A stretch of 64,000 bases of DNA, from NCBI GenBank assembly GCA_963576735.1, contig OY755186.1, forward strand, positions 17,347,970-17,411,969, in the 5' to 3' direction. A program made the translations under genes and the position numbers. Under the pieces are notes generated by a model. It was not told the DNA's origin and ran no database searches. It saw nothing but the letters and a program-made list of their open reading frames with translations. This stretch comes from Bedellia somnulentella (lineage: Eukaryota; Arthropoda; Insecta; Lepidoptera; Bedelliidae). Positions within the stretch are counted from its first letter, which is position 1. Every line of letters starts with the position of its first letter. Positions 55,431 through 64,000 of this stretch are shown in pieces.

Positions 55431-55928
55431 TTGCGTGATAGCCCAGTGATAGCCCAGGTTCAATGATATGGAAAAACAGATATGCCATTCATCCATTCAC
55501 AACTCAGCGTTTAACCTTAAATAGGTTTAAATACATATTGCTACCGATTTAGGGTAGTAATTTGGAAATTTCAACCCTTTTGTGGTAATACAGACTACCC
55601 TTCCACGTTTATGACATGTTTCGTCGTGGACGGATATAATAAAACGCATATTACGGCAGTGATGGCCGACGGAATCACTTTTATGGAGCTTTTAGTATAA
55701 TTTGCGAGTGAACTCTGAATTTTATGTTCTTCATATCGTTTACTACGTAAATCTCTGGACTGATGGGAACTTATTATTTGATATGTGTCTACCAGGTGTA
55801 TAGATTGCTCATAGAGTAACACAGTAGAGAATAACTTTTTTCTTAAATACTGTATTTTTTTTTAAACCTAACACGATCCCAAAGGGTCAAATTCGTTAAA
55901 CTAATCAATTTCTAAAAGTACACTGCTA
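55431..55928. other. Unassigned sequence
   Basis: Nothing recognised. Confidence 0.4.
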
Positions 55929-56035
55929 CAGCGATAGGCCTGCCCCAAGCAATACGTTGGTACTCTGAAGACCAGGTGGCACTGTCTCTGCCAACCTCTT
56001 CGGGGATACACGGTGTAAACTCTTAAGTTGAGTGT
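55929..56035 (+). mobile_element. SINE B 3' fragment with internal deletion
   Basis: GCGATAGGCCTGCCCCAAGC, GTACTCTGAAGACCAGGTGG and CTCTTCGGGGATACACGGTG. Confidence 0.75.
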
Positions 56036-56068
56036 TTACATAGTTGATTAATGCGATTCATTATTTAA

Positions 56069-56319
56069 CATACATACATACATACATATACTCACGGCTG
56101 TGATTCCCTAGAAGGGGTAGCCAGAGCCAAGGAATTATAAATTCCTCAGCCATTTTTGGAAGTTGAGTGGGGAATAGGCGGTAAAATAAATGTTTTTGGT
56201 GATGGGTCTCCAACCGCATCGCCCAAAAATCCAATAAAAAGCCCAAATACCCTTAGTCGCCTCTTACGACACCCGTGGGTAGAAAGGGGTCGCGACATTC
56301 TAAGCCGGCACTACACGGC
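56069..56319 (-). mobile_element. SINE A copy, GACACCCGTGG subtype
   Basis: Full length, tail ACATACATACATACATACAT at left. Plus- and minus-strand short frames through it are repeat frames. Confidence 0.9.
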
Positions 56320-56756
56320 ATATATTATTTACCCAACTGATAAAATTACACAAATGCCCTACTTCAGTTCAATATATTATTCCTTGCATACAATACGCAA
56401 AGCTCAACGAAAGTTATCTTTTGATTGAACCTCTGTATTCAAAAGCATAAAACATATCATTAAACATAACTCCATAGAAAACTCCGCAAACTATTTGAAG
56501 TGACCTCTCCATATATCATTTGCAGACCTTATGGTTTCAGCAATAAGGTTTATAATATATAGTTGTAGAGACAGTGTTAAAGCAATTCATTTTCTTTAGT
56601 GGCAGCTGGCGGCCATTGTTGGTAGCTTTTGTATTGTTAGGTTGGTAGGATTGCACGTTGGTCAGTTTTGGTAGAAATGAGAGATTGTGATGTTCATTTT
56701 TTGTTTTGAGCTCTTCGGATAAATATGAAATTGTTGTTGTATTGTTTAGTTTTGGT
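56320..56756. other. Unassigned sequence
   Basis: Nothing recognised. Confidence 0.4.
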
Positions 56757-57040
56757 TTATTTCAGCACTGACCAATTTTTTCTAGCGGGTGCCATAAGGA
56801 GCAACTTACAGTTTTGACGCCGTGAAGTAATTTTTGGATGATTTAGTAGAAGACCCTAATAGGTCACCTAATGGTACCAACCAACATTTATTTTTCAACT
56901 TTTTTCTTACTTTTGGATGTAGAGTGGAAAAAAATGTAACATAAAGATGAATCTTTAACCGCATTGCCATAAGTCGCCTCTTACGACATCCGCAATAAGA
57001 AATGAGCTAGAGCTTTTCTAAACCGACCCTTCACTACGAT
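56757..57040. mobile_element. Old fold-back of two SINE A head halves
   Basis: 56760-56920 reads SINE A plus (CAGCACTGACCAATTTTTTC, GACCCTAATAGG). 56921-57035 reads SINE A minus (AACCGCATTGCC, GTCGCCTCTTACGACATCCG). Both are strongly diverged. Confidence 0.55.
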
Positions 57041-57136
57041 ACATATTATGTGAACATAGATATAGTTTTACCAACTTATTAATATAGCATAATTATTATC
57101 ACCCAGAAGTGTTTACTATTGATATGGAAAAATTAG

Positions 57137-57335
57137 AATAGCACTACCCCATTTCTTCCGGTGGGTGTACGTAAAAGGCAACTAATGGTATTGGGGCTTT
57201 TAAGGGATTTTTGGGCGATGCGGTTGGAGACCCATCACCAACAACTTTTATTTTACCATCTTTTCCCCACTTAACTTCCAAAAGTGGCTGAGGGATTTCT
57301 AATTCCCTAGCTCTGTGAGTATATGCATGTATGGA
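57137..57335 (+). mobile_element. SINE A copy, 5'-truncated with 3' deletion
   Basis: Starts TAGAATAGCACTACCCC. The terminal GGCTA...TAGCC hairpin is deleted, so AGCTCT joins GTGAGTATATG. Confidence 0.85.
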
Positions 57336-57660
57336 AAAATGCTTTACTACTTTACAGTTTGTTCAGACTTAACATATATTGACCGTATACATTAAAATGT
57401 TTATTTTTTACGGCTGCAAGAACATACGCAACAATATTTAGTTATTCGCCAACTGAGTTCCGTACAAATAAGTGAATGCAACTCAAGATACACGTGTAAG
57501 CCTTTGAAATGATGCTGCTGCCGTCCACTGCATCTAAATGTATGGAAATTTCACTGGCACCTATTCCACTGAAATTTCAACGTTTTTAAAGTTCTTGTGC
57601 GTACGGTTGATAGCAACACGTAACTGTTTTTTAGCCGGTATTAATTGTCCACTTTAATAT
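57336..57660. other. Unassigned sequence
   Basis: Nothing recognised. Confidence 0.4.
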
Positions 57661-57895
57661 GTTTATATGGCGAGGATGCACGTATTTGCGTTTCTTACCT
57701 CCGAATTTTTACTAATAAACACTACTTAAACGTGTGAAAGAAATATAGGATAGAATAATTTCGCGCTGGCAGCCATTGACACGGTAGCTTAATTAGCAGA
57801 GCGACGGGGGCGTATACCCGAGGTTGCGGGTTCGATTCCCGCCTGTGTCGAAGTTTTTCTTTCCTTTATTTATTCTTTATTTATTAATATTGGGT
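57661..57895 (+). mobile_element. tRNA-like module C copy
   Basis: Left block inverted relative to other copies (TTTCTTACCTCCGAATTTTT). Then AACACTACTTAAACGTGTGA, the tRNA-like sequence at about 57778-57849 (GACACGGTAGCTTAATTAGC to CCGCCTGTGTC), then GAAGTTTTTCTTTCC and a T/A-rich arm. The TTTTT directly after the acceptor could end Pol III transcription. Confidence 0.82.
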
Positions 57896-58140
57896 ATTAG
57901 CGGTGCATTTCAAAAATAATCATTTGTCACTAAAACATCTTTTGAAACTATTTAATGTTAGTAAGCCACCAACGTCAAAAATTAAAACATACATATATAG
58001 TCACGCTATTATTCCCCGTTGGGGTAATAGGCATAGAATATTACCACCCCTTACTAATATTTTTGAAACATACATACTATTATGAGGATATTCTCTTCAT
58101 AAACGTGATGTAAATGAACTTGATTTGATTTGATATGAAT
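57896..58140. other. Mixed remnants
   Basis: 57988-58045 resembles the RTE D terminus in minus orientation (ATTCCCCGTTGGGGTAATAG). 58104-58135 ends in TTGATTTGATTTGATA, a retroelement-type tail. Confidence 0.4.
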
Positions 58141-58282
58141 AGGCATGAAAGTTATTTAAGATCCCATACCACTCAGTATTGCTATACTGTTTGTTGAATT
58201 TGGGTCTTCCTTTATCTGTAAAAATCTGTTACAATATCTATTTTTTAGCTCATTAATAACTAATTAATTCAATTCAACAAAG

Positions 58283-58368
58283 CTGGATATATTTGTCGGC
58301 ATCTTACAAAGTGGCGATCAATAGTCTCTGACTGCCCTAGGGAGACTCATGGCATATAAATATATATA
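58283..58368 (+). mobile_element. RTE-type LINE D 3' fragment
   Basis: TACAAAGTGGCGATCAATAG, TCTCTGACTGCCCTAGGGAG and TGGCATATAAATATATATA. Confidence 0.65.
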
Positions 58369-58499
58369 AAACATGCATTTAGCAGAATTGAAGAACAATT
58401 TCCGTCTGGACTAAGATATATTCTGATTGGTGAGCAAGCCGCTACACGCTGGCAACATTGAAAAGGAGTTTTGACCATTCACATAGAACAGCATTTAAA

Positions 58500-58571
58500 G
58501 GATTTGGTTTTTTGATGCATTCATCAAAAAACCAAATCCATAGCATGCACAAAGATCATCTTTGTGCATGC
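58500..58571. repeat. Two adjacent perfect hairpins
   Basis: Hairpin 1 has arms GGATTTGGTTTTTTGATG (58500-58517) and its exact complement (58522-58539) around a 4-nt loop. Hairpin 2 has GCATGCACAAAGAT (58543-58556) and its exact complement (58558-58571) around a single base. They are three bases apart. Confidence 0.9.
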
Positions 58572-58690
58572 CATCGCATTGAAACAAACCTTTTTTTTTC
58601 TACGTTAATATATAAAAAAAACGATGAAAGACCTCAAACTAAGCAATTTTGACTATGGAACGCATATCTAAAATATTGTAATATTTAAAA

Positions 58691-58885
58691 TAATTAATAC
58701 ATAAAAAGTGTGGGTCCCTAGATCAAACTGAGAAAGTATAGTAAGTTTCTTAGCCTCGGCTGAGATAAAAGAAAAAAAACATAGGAGAAATATAGACCAG
58801 TTTTTTTTTGTTTTAGCTGAGGCTAAGAACCTTACTATAATTTCTCAGTTTGATCTAGGTACGACACTTTTTAATTTATTAATTA
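58691..58885. mobile_element. Fold-back MITE-like element abutting a Helitron
   Basis: Arms of about 70-75 bp: CCTAGATCAAACTGAGAAAG and TAGTAAGTTTCTTAGCCTC at left pair with GAGGCTAAGAACCTTACTA and TTTCTCAGTTTGATCTAGG at right. The outer parts AATTAATA/TATTAATT also pair. No frame. The right end lies at the A next to the Helitron CTAG. Confidence 0.78.
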
Positions 58886-59701
58886 CTAGTGGATCGTCCC
58901 AGCTTCGCACGGGTAGCGTTGTTTTTTTAAATATCTGAGGTTTCTTTCTTCAGTCCCTGCTTAAGCATTGTGAAATTCAGCGCAATGTTTTCAATTTATT
59001 TAATTTATAGCACTCCCTAAACAGTGTAGTTTGGTGATTTTGAATGCGCTTTAATGAACGGTTCAGTATTTCCATTAAATAGCAAATTTTGGAATAAAAC
59101 GCTATGAAGTGTTTATAACAATCTGAAAAATAATTAATTACGTGATGTAGGATGCACTACTGGCGCCATCTAGTATGTTATATATAAATTAGTAAAGATT
59201 GGGTTTTGGTCACGGGCGCGCTGGCTTATTTTATGTATAATTTCGGTGTTTGTCTACCGATTTCTATGATTCTTTTTTTATTGAATAGGTAATAATGTTA
59301 CCTTTTTTAAATTAGGGATGAATGAGAGGTTTACAAACGTAAGAGTAAACAAATATAATCAGAATGTTCCGAACTGCTAAGCTATCAGGAATTACACGTG
59401 TTATTGTGACTCAACCGTAAAAGATAGACATAAACTGTTAGGGATTTTTTTTAGATAATTTTATGTAGAATTTTTCCGTCATACATGATTTCTATGTAAG
59501 TTTAACCATTAAGGCTGCACACGCGACGGAAGCTTAAAAAATGGAGTAACTTCTCCCGTTTTCCCAAAATTTCCCAAAATTCCCCTTTACTACTCTGCTG
59601 GAAAGTATACAAAAACCTGCGCAGGAGTATGAAGAATAATTGTACCAAGTTTCGTTAGAATCCGTCGAGTAGTTTTTGTTTCCATAAGGAACATACAAAC
59701 C

Positions 59702-59751
<50 letters not shown>

Positions 59752-59870
59752 AATTTTACTGATTGCATTTTTGGCATCAGTATCGATCCCTTATCACCCC
59801 CTGATAGTTATTTTGAAAATATATTTAATGTACAGAATTGACCTCTCTACAGATTTATTATAAGTATAGA
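58886..59870 (-). mobile_element. Helitron-like element, copy 3
   Basis: Inverted relative to copies 1 and 2: CTAG (3' end) at 58886 preceded by A, and GA (5' TC) at 59869-59870 followed by T. (ACAG)n at about 59703-59750. No Rep/helicase frame. Confidence 0.75.
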
Positions 59871-60185
59871 TTTCAAAAATTACAATATTTTAGATATGCA
59901 TTCCATAGGCAAAGTTGTTTAGTTTTAAGTCCTTAATCGATTTAAAGTATAAATAGTAGTATGTTTTAAAAACGAGGTCTAGGCCAATTGAAATTTACGT
60001 TGCATCATTTCATGTTCGTGTGCTTCCTGATATCATTTCAATTTCATATTATGTCCGTATTAATCGAAATTAATAAAATGTTTTCTTTGTTTCAGGTATG
60101 AAATATGACAAAATATCATATGCTTAGTTCAATTCTAATTTATATGTTAAAAAGGTGTAAGTATATCAAAATAATTAGTAGTATT
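59871..60185. other. Unassigned AT-rich sequence
   Basis: Nothing recognised. Confidence 0.4.
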
Positions 60186-60193
60186 TAAAAGAG

Positions 60194-60569
60194 TATCCGT
60201 GATAGCCCAGTGGGTAGAAAACTCGGTTATCGTGCAAACGACTAGTGTTCAAATCCTGGGTCGGGCCTACACCGATTTGTCGTTTCTAAAGACATATGTG
60301 TGGTTAATTTATCATGGTTTTTAACGGTGAGGGAAAACATCGTGAGGAAACCCACATGGCTGAGTTGTACTTAGTCATGTGACAGTGTATTCGTACAAAA
60401 ACGGCGATAGGCCTGCCCCCTATCACGTGAGTACACTGTCCATGCAAAACGTGGGTACTCTGAACACCAGGTGACAAAGTCACGTGATGTTCAGAAGTAT
60501 TAGTACCTCTGCCAACCCCTTCGGGGATATTCGGCGTGAACGTTTATGTTTATGTTATGTTATGTTATA
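60194..60569 (+). mobile_element. SINE B copy, head type 2, with probable 8-bp TSD
   Basis: TAAAAGAG at 60186-60193 and 60570-60577. Full length. Pairs with the inverted 3' part at 60715-60886. Confidence 0.88.
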
Positions 60570-60714
60570 TAAAAGAGCACTAAATAATCGTAAAAAGTCT
60601 GAAAACTAGGCTGATTTAATGATCTTTAAACGTTATCTATGACTATTTATGCACCGAATTATATTTATTACTAGATGTTCCCCGCGACTTCATCCTCGTC
60701 AATTAGTGTTTGAA

Positions 60715-60886
60715 ACATAACATAAACATAAACGTTCACGCCGAATATCCCCGAAGGGGTTGGCAGAGGTACTAATACTTCTGAACATCACGTGACTTTG
60801 TCACCTGGTGTTCAGAGTACCCACGTTTTGCATGGACAGTGTACTCACGTGATAGGGGGCAGGCCTATCGCCGTTTTGTACGAATA
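60715..60886 (-). mobile_element. SINE B 3' half
   Basis: AACATAAACGTTCACGCC, CCCCGAAGGGG and through GCCTATCGCCGTTTTGTACG, then truncated. Confidence 0.88.
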
Positions 60887-61188
60887 GTGTTTGAAATAAG
60901 AAGTAATATATCTTAACGTACTTCTGCGTAAATGATATATTTTTTTGTTTCTTGATCTTGACAACGTGACATAGTTGGCCGTGTGAACAACAATCTTAGC
61001 CGTAAATATAAAAAACGACTACAAAATTAAAGTGTATTGAGTAAGTATTAGGTATTACACGATGAGATGTTGAAAGTATATTTCGGATGTTTTATTATTA
61101 TTACACTTTGATGTATCATACATCGCAAAAACCAATAATAACAAATAGTATAGATGTACAAAATCTGTCACGATGATAATAACATTTG
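60887..61188. other. Unassigned sequence
   Basis: Nothing recognised. Confidence 0.4.
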
Positions 61189-61262
61189 AGGTGATGTTCA
61201 AAAGTATGACTACTTCTGCTACCCCTTTAGGATATATGTCGCGAGCGTTTGAGTCTTAAGAC
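61189..61262 (+). mobile_element. SINE B 3' remnant
   Basis: GGTGATGTTCAAAAGTATGA, CCCCTTTAGGATATATG and GCGAGCGTTTGAGTC. Confidence 0.55.
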
Positions 61263-61312
61263 TTGAGCAAATGCCAATTTATAAATACCTTCTTATCACA
61301 ATAATTATTCAT

Positions 61313-61440
61313 ACTTGCAAACATATACATGGCATGGCATATAGATTTTGGCAGACTTCTCTCGCTTCCTTTACACTTATCATCCTTCTCATATATTTTT
61401 TATTCAAACTTCACTTCAAAACACAACTCTTTCAATCCCT
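61313..61440 (-). mobile_element. RTE-type LINE D remnant, strongly diverged
   Basis: GGCAGACTTCTCTCGCTTCC, TTACACTTATCATCCTTCTC and TTTTTTATTCAAACTTCAC match the order of the D 3' end. Confidence 0.5.
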
Positions 61441-61479
61441 TTCTTACTGAAAATAATAAATGCGTAAACTTAGTAAGTG

Positions 61480-61590
61480 GATCAATGGCGGCTCTTTATG
61501 CCCCGACTACATTTCACCGCAGACGCATCCGGCGTAGACGAGGGGGGGAGTGCGGGCCGGCACCCCGGGTGCTGGGCGGAATATAGTTTG
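61480..61590. other. Isolated GC-rich patch
   Basis: CGCATCCGGCGTAGACGAGG, then GGGAGTGCGGGCCGGCACCC, in AT-rich surroundings. Two short overlapping frames cross it, but neither shows a known motif. Confidence 0.4.
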
Positions 61591-61708
61591 TTGTTACGAA
61601 AAAATGCTTGGTTTTTAAGTGGTTTATTGTTGAGTTTTAGTATGTTTGTTCGTTGTTGATGATTTTATGTGTTGTTAGTAGTGAAGGCTTTGAAAAGAGA
61701 CTAAGAAG

Positions 61709-61846
61709 ACGCTCGATTTCTGAATTGAGTATTCCAGCTGAGAAACTTAAGTATCGTTTTGTCTCATTCAGTTGTTAAGATTTCAATGTGACAGAACGAT
61801 ACTTAAGTTGTTCTCAACTGGAATACTCAATTCAGAAATCGGGCGT
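61709..61846. mobile_element. Fold-back MITE-like element, copy 2
   Basis: 138-bp near-palindrome like 51328-51467, with its centre in the opposite orientation (TTGTTAAGATTTCAATGTGA). AAGAAG borders both ends and may be the target duplication. Confidence 0.82.
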
Positions 61847-62309
61847 AAGAAGTTATGGATGAGAATTATTTCAAAACTAGCGGTATATTTTTATGTTTAA
61901 TAGAGAAAGCTCTTTTTTAAAATCAAATGCTATTTGCCCACTATCGGACTATGAAAACAGTATGGTTTTGTTACTGCTTTAAATTATATGCTGGTATAGT
62001 TTTTGTTATTTCTTTCTTGTACATTTTTCAAAAGAAAATTAAATAATTCTGATATAATAATAACTTCTGTTTTAAACTGTGCGATGCAAGAACAGTAAAG
62101 TAAATTGACTTCTACTACTATATTTACGTGACTTTTAAGACTGTCAATGTATTTTAATAACGTTTACGATGTTAAATTCAGGCATTTCTGGTTAAGCCAT
62201 TTTAAAAAGAATGATCTGAGAGTTCCCTAATAACTTTCATGTTGCAAGATAATGCAGAAATTCATCAAACTTTTCTTAATAACAAATCATTTACCACACC
62301 AAATTATTT
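61847..62309. other. Unassigned AT-rich sequence
   Basis: Nothing recognised. Confidence 0.4.
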
Positions 62310-62420
62310 ATTATTACCGTCTTTTCCCCACTTAACTTCCAAAAGTGGCTGAGGAATATTTTATTTCCAAAGCTCTGGCTACCCCGTTTAGGGATATATA
62401 GCCGTGAGCATATTTTTATG
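62310..62420 (+). mobile_element. SINE A 3' part
   Basis: ACCGTCTTTTCCCCACTTAA through GGCTACCCCGTTTAGGG to GCCGTGAGCATATTTTTATG. Confidence 0.85.
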
Positions 62421-62891
62421 TTTAGCACACGATAACAAAACGCTACACTCAGAAGAAAAATCATTGTATCAAACATAAATAAACTTTTAAATATGTCGTC
62501 TCAATTTTAAACACACATTATTCCCTTTCCTAAACCTATCAAAGATAAAAACCATATGCTTTGTAAAACAGAAATCATGAAACTTACTTCATAATGGCTT
62601 TTTAACGCAGCTCTGGTGTTCATCATGTCTGCCGATCCCCTCACAATTTAACAGTAACGTGAAAACTTTGTCCGAGCCGCCCGCCTTTCGTGAAACCATA
62701 GCCTATAATTTTTATAACCTGTTTCAAAAGTTTAATTGAGAATTAGTTGCGTGAAAATTGTGCTCGCTTTTGGTTTTACATTATTCAATGTACTTTGGGT
62801 CAGCTAGGATGGTTTGTATATCGTATTTTATGGCCATAGTTGAATTTGTTGCTTAGTGTTTTCTCCCAATATTAGCTAAATAATTACTATG
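62421..62891. other. Unassigned sequence
   Basis: Nothing recognised. Confidence 0.4.
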
Positions 62892-63254
62892 ACTCATAAA
62901 TAAAAGATGTTATTAAAGGAAAGAAAAATTTCGACACTGACGGGGCTCGAACCCGCGACCTTCGGGTATACGCCCCCGTCGCTCTGCCAACTGAGCTACA
63001 GTGTCAGTTGGCATCCAGCGCGAAATTTCTCTATCCTTTGTTTCCTTTTTTTTACACGTTCAAGTAGTGTTTGCGTGTTCTACCTCCGAATTTTAACTAA
63101 TTCGGACGGCCACCTGTCTACCTTTTCAGATAGAATGCAAATGTTGGAAACGCCTAACTATCACATAATTTAATGTTTTTTGACATGAATTCCTCATGTG
63201 GGGATTATTACTCATAAATAAAAGATGTTATTAAAGGAAAGAAAAATTTCGACA
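62892..63254 (-). mobile_element. tRNA-like module C copy between 45-bp direct repeats
   Basis: An identical 45-bp block (starts ACTCATAAATAAAAGATG, ends AAAATTTCGACA) lies at 62892-62936 and 63210-63254. Between them is a minus-strand tRNA-like sequence (about 62933-63006), then CCTACCTCCGAATTTTAACT, ATAGAATGCAAATGTTGG and the arm TTCCTCATGTGGGGATTATT. This gives one complete head-to-tail unit of about 318 bp. Confidence 0.85.
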
Positions 63255-63255
63255 A

Positions 63256-63378
63256 TTTGACTCCAATGATGAAGTCATCTCGCAAACAAAGGCCTATTTT
63301 GAGGACCTGAGGATAAAAAAATTGGAGAAGCGTTGGACAAAGTGTATAGAGCTTAAGGGAGACTACGTTGAAAAATAA
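63256..63378 (+). pseudogene. Mariner-family transposase, C-terminal 40 codons
   Basis: The frame reads FDSNDEVISQTKAYFEDL, then KLEKRWTKCIELKGDYVEK and TAA at 63376-63378. This matches the well-known mariner transposase C-terminus (EVI...AYF..L, then L..RW.KCI.LKGDYVEK). The stretch between DLR and KLEKRW is shorter than usual, so an internal deletion is likely. The DD34D catalytic region is absent. The 5' side is joined abruptly to the tRNA-like module at 63254, so most of the element was lost before or at that junction. Confidence 0.85.
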
Positions 63379-63449
63379 AATTATATTTTTTTCAAAAAAT
63401 CTGTGTTTTATTCCGAAAGTCACGGACTTATTGACCCGCCCTCGTGTAT
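63379..63449 (+). mobile_element. Mariner 3' end with terminal inverted repeat
   Basis: After the stop, GTGTTTTATTCCGAAAGTCA and GGACTTATTGACCCGCCCTC form the right terminus, ending CTCGTG before TA. The matching left terminus is not in the window. Confidence 0.7.
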
Positions 63450-64000
63450 ATTACATGTGTGTGACAAGTTAATACAATGTAGTGAGCGTAATGCATTATT
63501 ATTCACTTTGTATGCTTATATCATTTTTCAAAATGCCTTTTTGCATATCTTTCGGATATAAATTATAGGATATAAAGTAAGTGTTTAAAATGTTATATTC
63601 GTGCAACTGTGCTATTTTTAACACGCTTATATTAGTTTCACCTGTATGTATGTATGTAACAGACTCCTTTAAACTCGATTTTGACCCACTTTAAACAGAC
63701 CGATTTAAATTAAAATTTGTACACTTATCGAGAATCAGGGACAGTATAATATTTTTATAGTTTTATCCCATTATCCTGATTAGGGTCGCCAGGATTAGAT
63801 AATTTCACATGATTCAGTACTAAAAAGTTAAAAATAAGTATAGTTGAAAAAACTAAAAAACACGCTTTTAAAGCACATCAAACTAAGAAGTGAAAAATAA
63901 TTCCTAATATAAGCTGAAAACGGTAATTAACAAAAAATACTAGTATTATTGTGAAAAAGCGTGGGCCGCTCGATAGACGAAAAATATTTTTTTTTTTATT
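63450..64000. other. Unassigned AT-rich sequence
   Basis: Contains a TATGTATGTATGTAA run at about 63643-63658. Nothing else recognised. Confidence 0.4.

Noticed and set aside
61329..61586. 85-codon frame across the GC-rich patch
   Set aside because: Starts inside an RTE remnant and runs by chance into GC-rich sequence.
62892..63254. Solo LTR or TRIM with the tRNA-like part as primer-binding site
   Set aside because: Direct repeats flank the unit, but there is no TG...CA ending or polypurine tract, and a nearly whole tRNA-like sequence is present rather than an 18-nt primer site.

Overview
The window looks like gene-poor, AT-rich nuclear DNA of an insect, most likely a moth or butterfly. The basis is its mix of elements: RTE- and CR1-type LINEs, abundant SINEs ending in TATG-type microsatellites, Helitron-like elements, a hAT, fold-back elements and a mariner remnant. 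No host gene can be called. No spliced coding structure, functional tRNA/rRNA gene, LTR retroelement or CRISPR array is visible. Nearly every readable protein fragment comes from a transposable element.

Layout. (1) 1-11.6 kb: a tRNA-like module with target-site duplications (TSDs), SINE A and B copies, a fold-back element, a broken RTE-type LINE (6.2-6.8 kb) and Helitron copy 1 (7.36-8.35 kb). (2) 11.9-13.2 kb: a 5'-truncated LINE with reverse-transcriptase motifs and an 11-bp TSD, sitting in a GC-rich patch. (3) 13.4-28.4 kb: dense SINE A/B insertions and RTE 3' fragments, several nested. (4) 28.4-37.1 kb: the main object, a nested stack. A CR1-like LINE with intact ORF1 (PHD-like finger) and ORF2 (endonuclease plus RT) appears to sit in the tail of a SINE A. 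A 2.7-kb hAT-type element lies in its 5' region and itself carries SINE A, SINE B and a tRNA-like fragment. (5) 37-50 kb: more SINEs, an RTE fragment with TSD, Helitron copy 2, tRNA-like modules and a short diverged tandem repeat. (6) 50-64 kb: SINEs, paired fold-back elements, Helitron copy 3 (inverted), two perfect hairpins and a mariner transposase C-terminus fused to a tRNA-like module.

How the parts relate. The RTE-type LINE, SINE A and SINE B end alike: a short C-run/G-run hairpin, an A/T-rich spacer, a GCCGTGAG/GGCGTGAR box and a TATG- or TTATG-type tail. This suggests both SINEs are copied by the RTE-type reverse transcriptase. Family letters A-D are labels for this window only, not database names. 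Repeat boundaries were read by eye and may be off by several bases.
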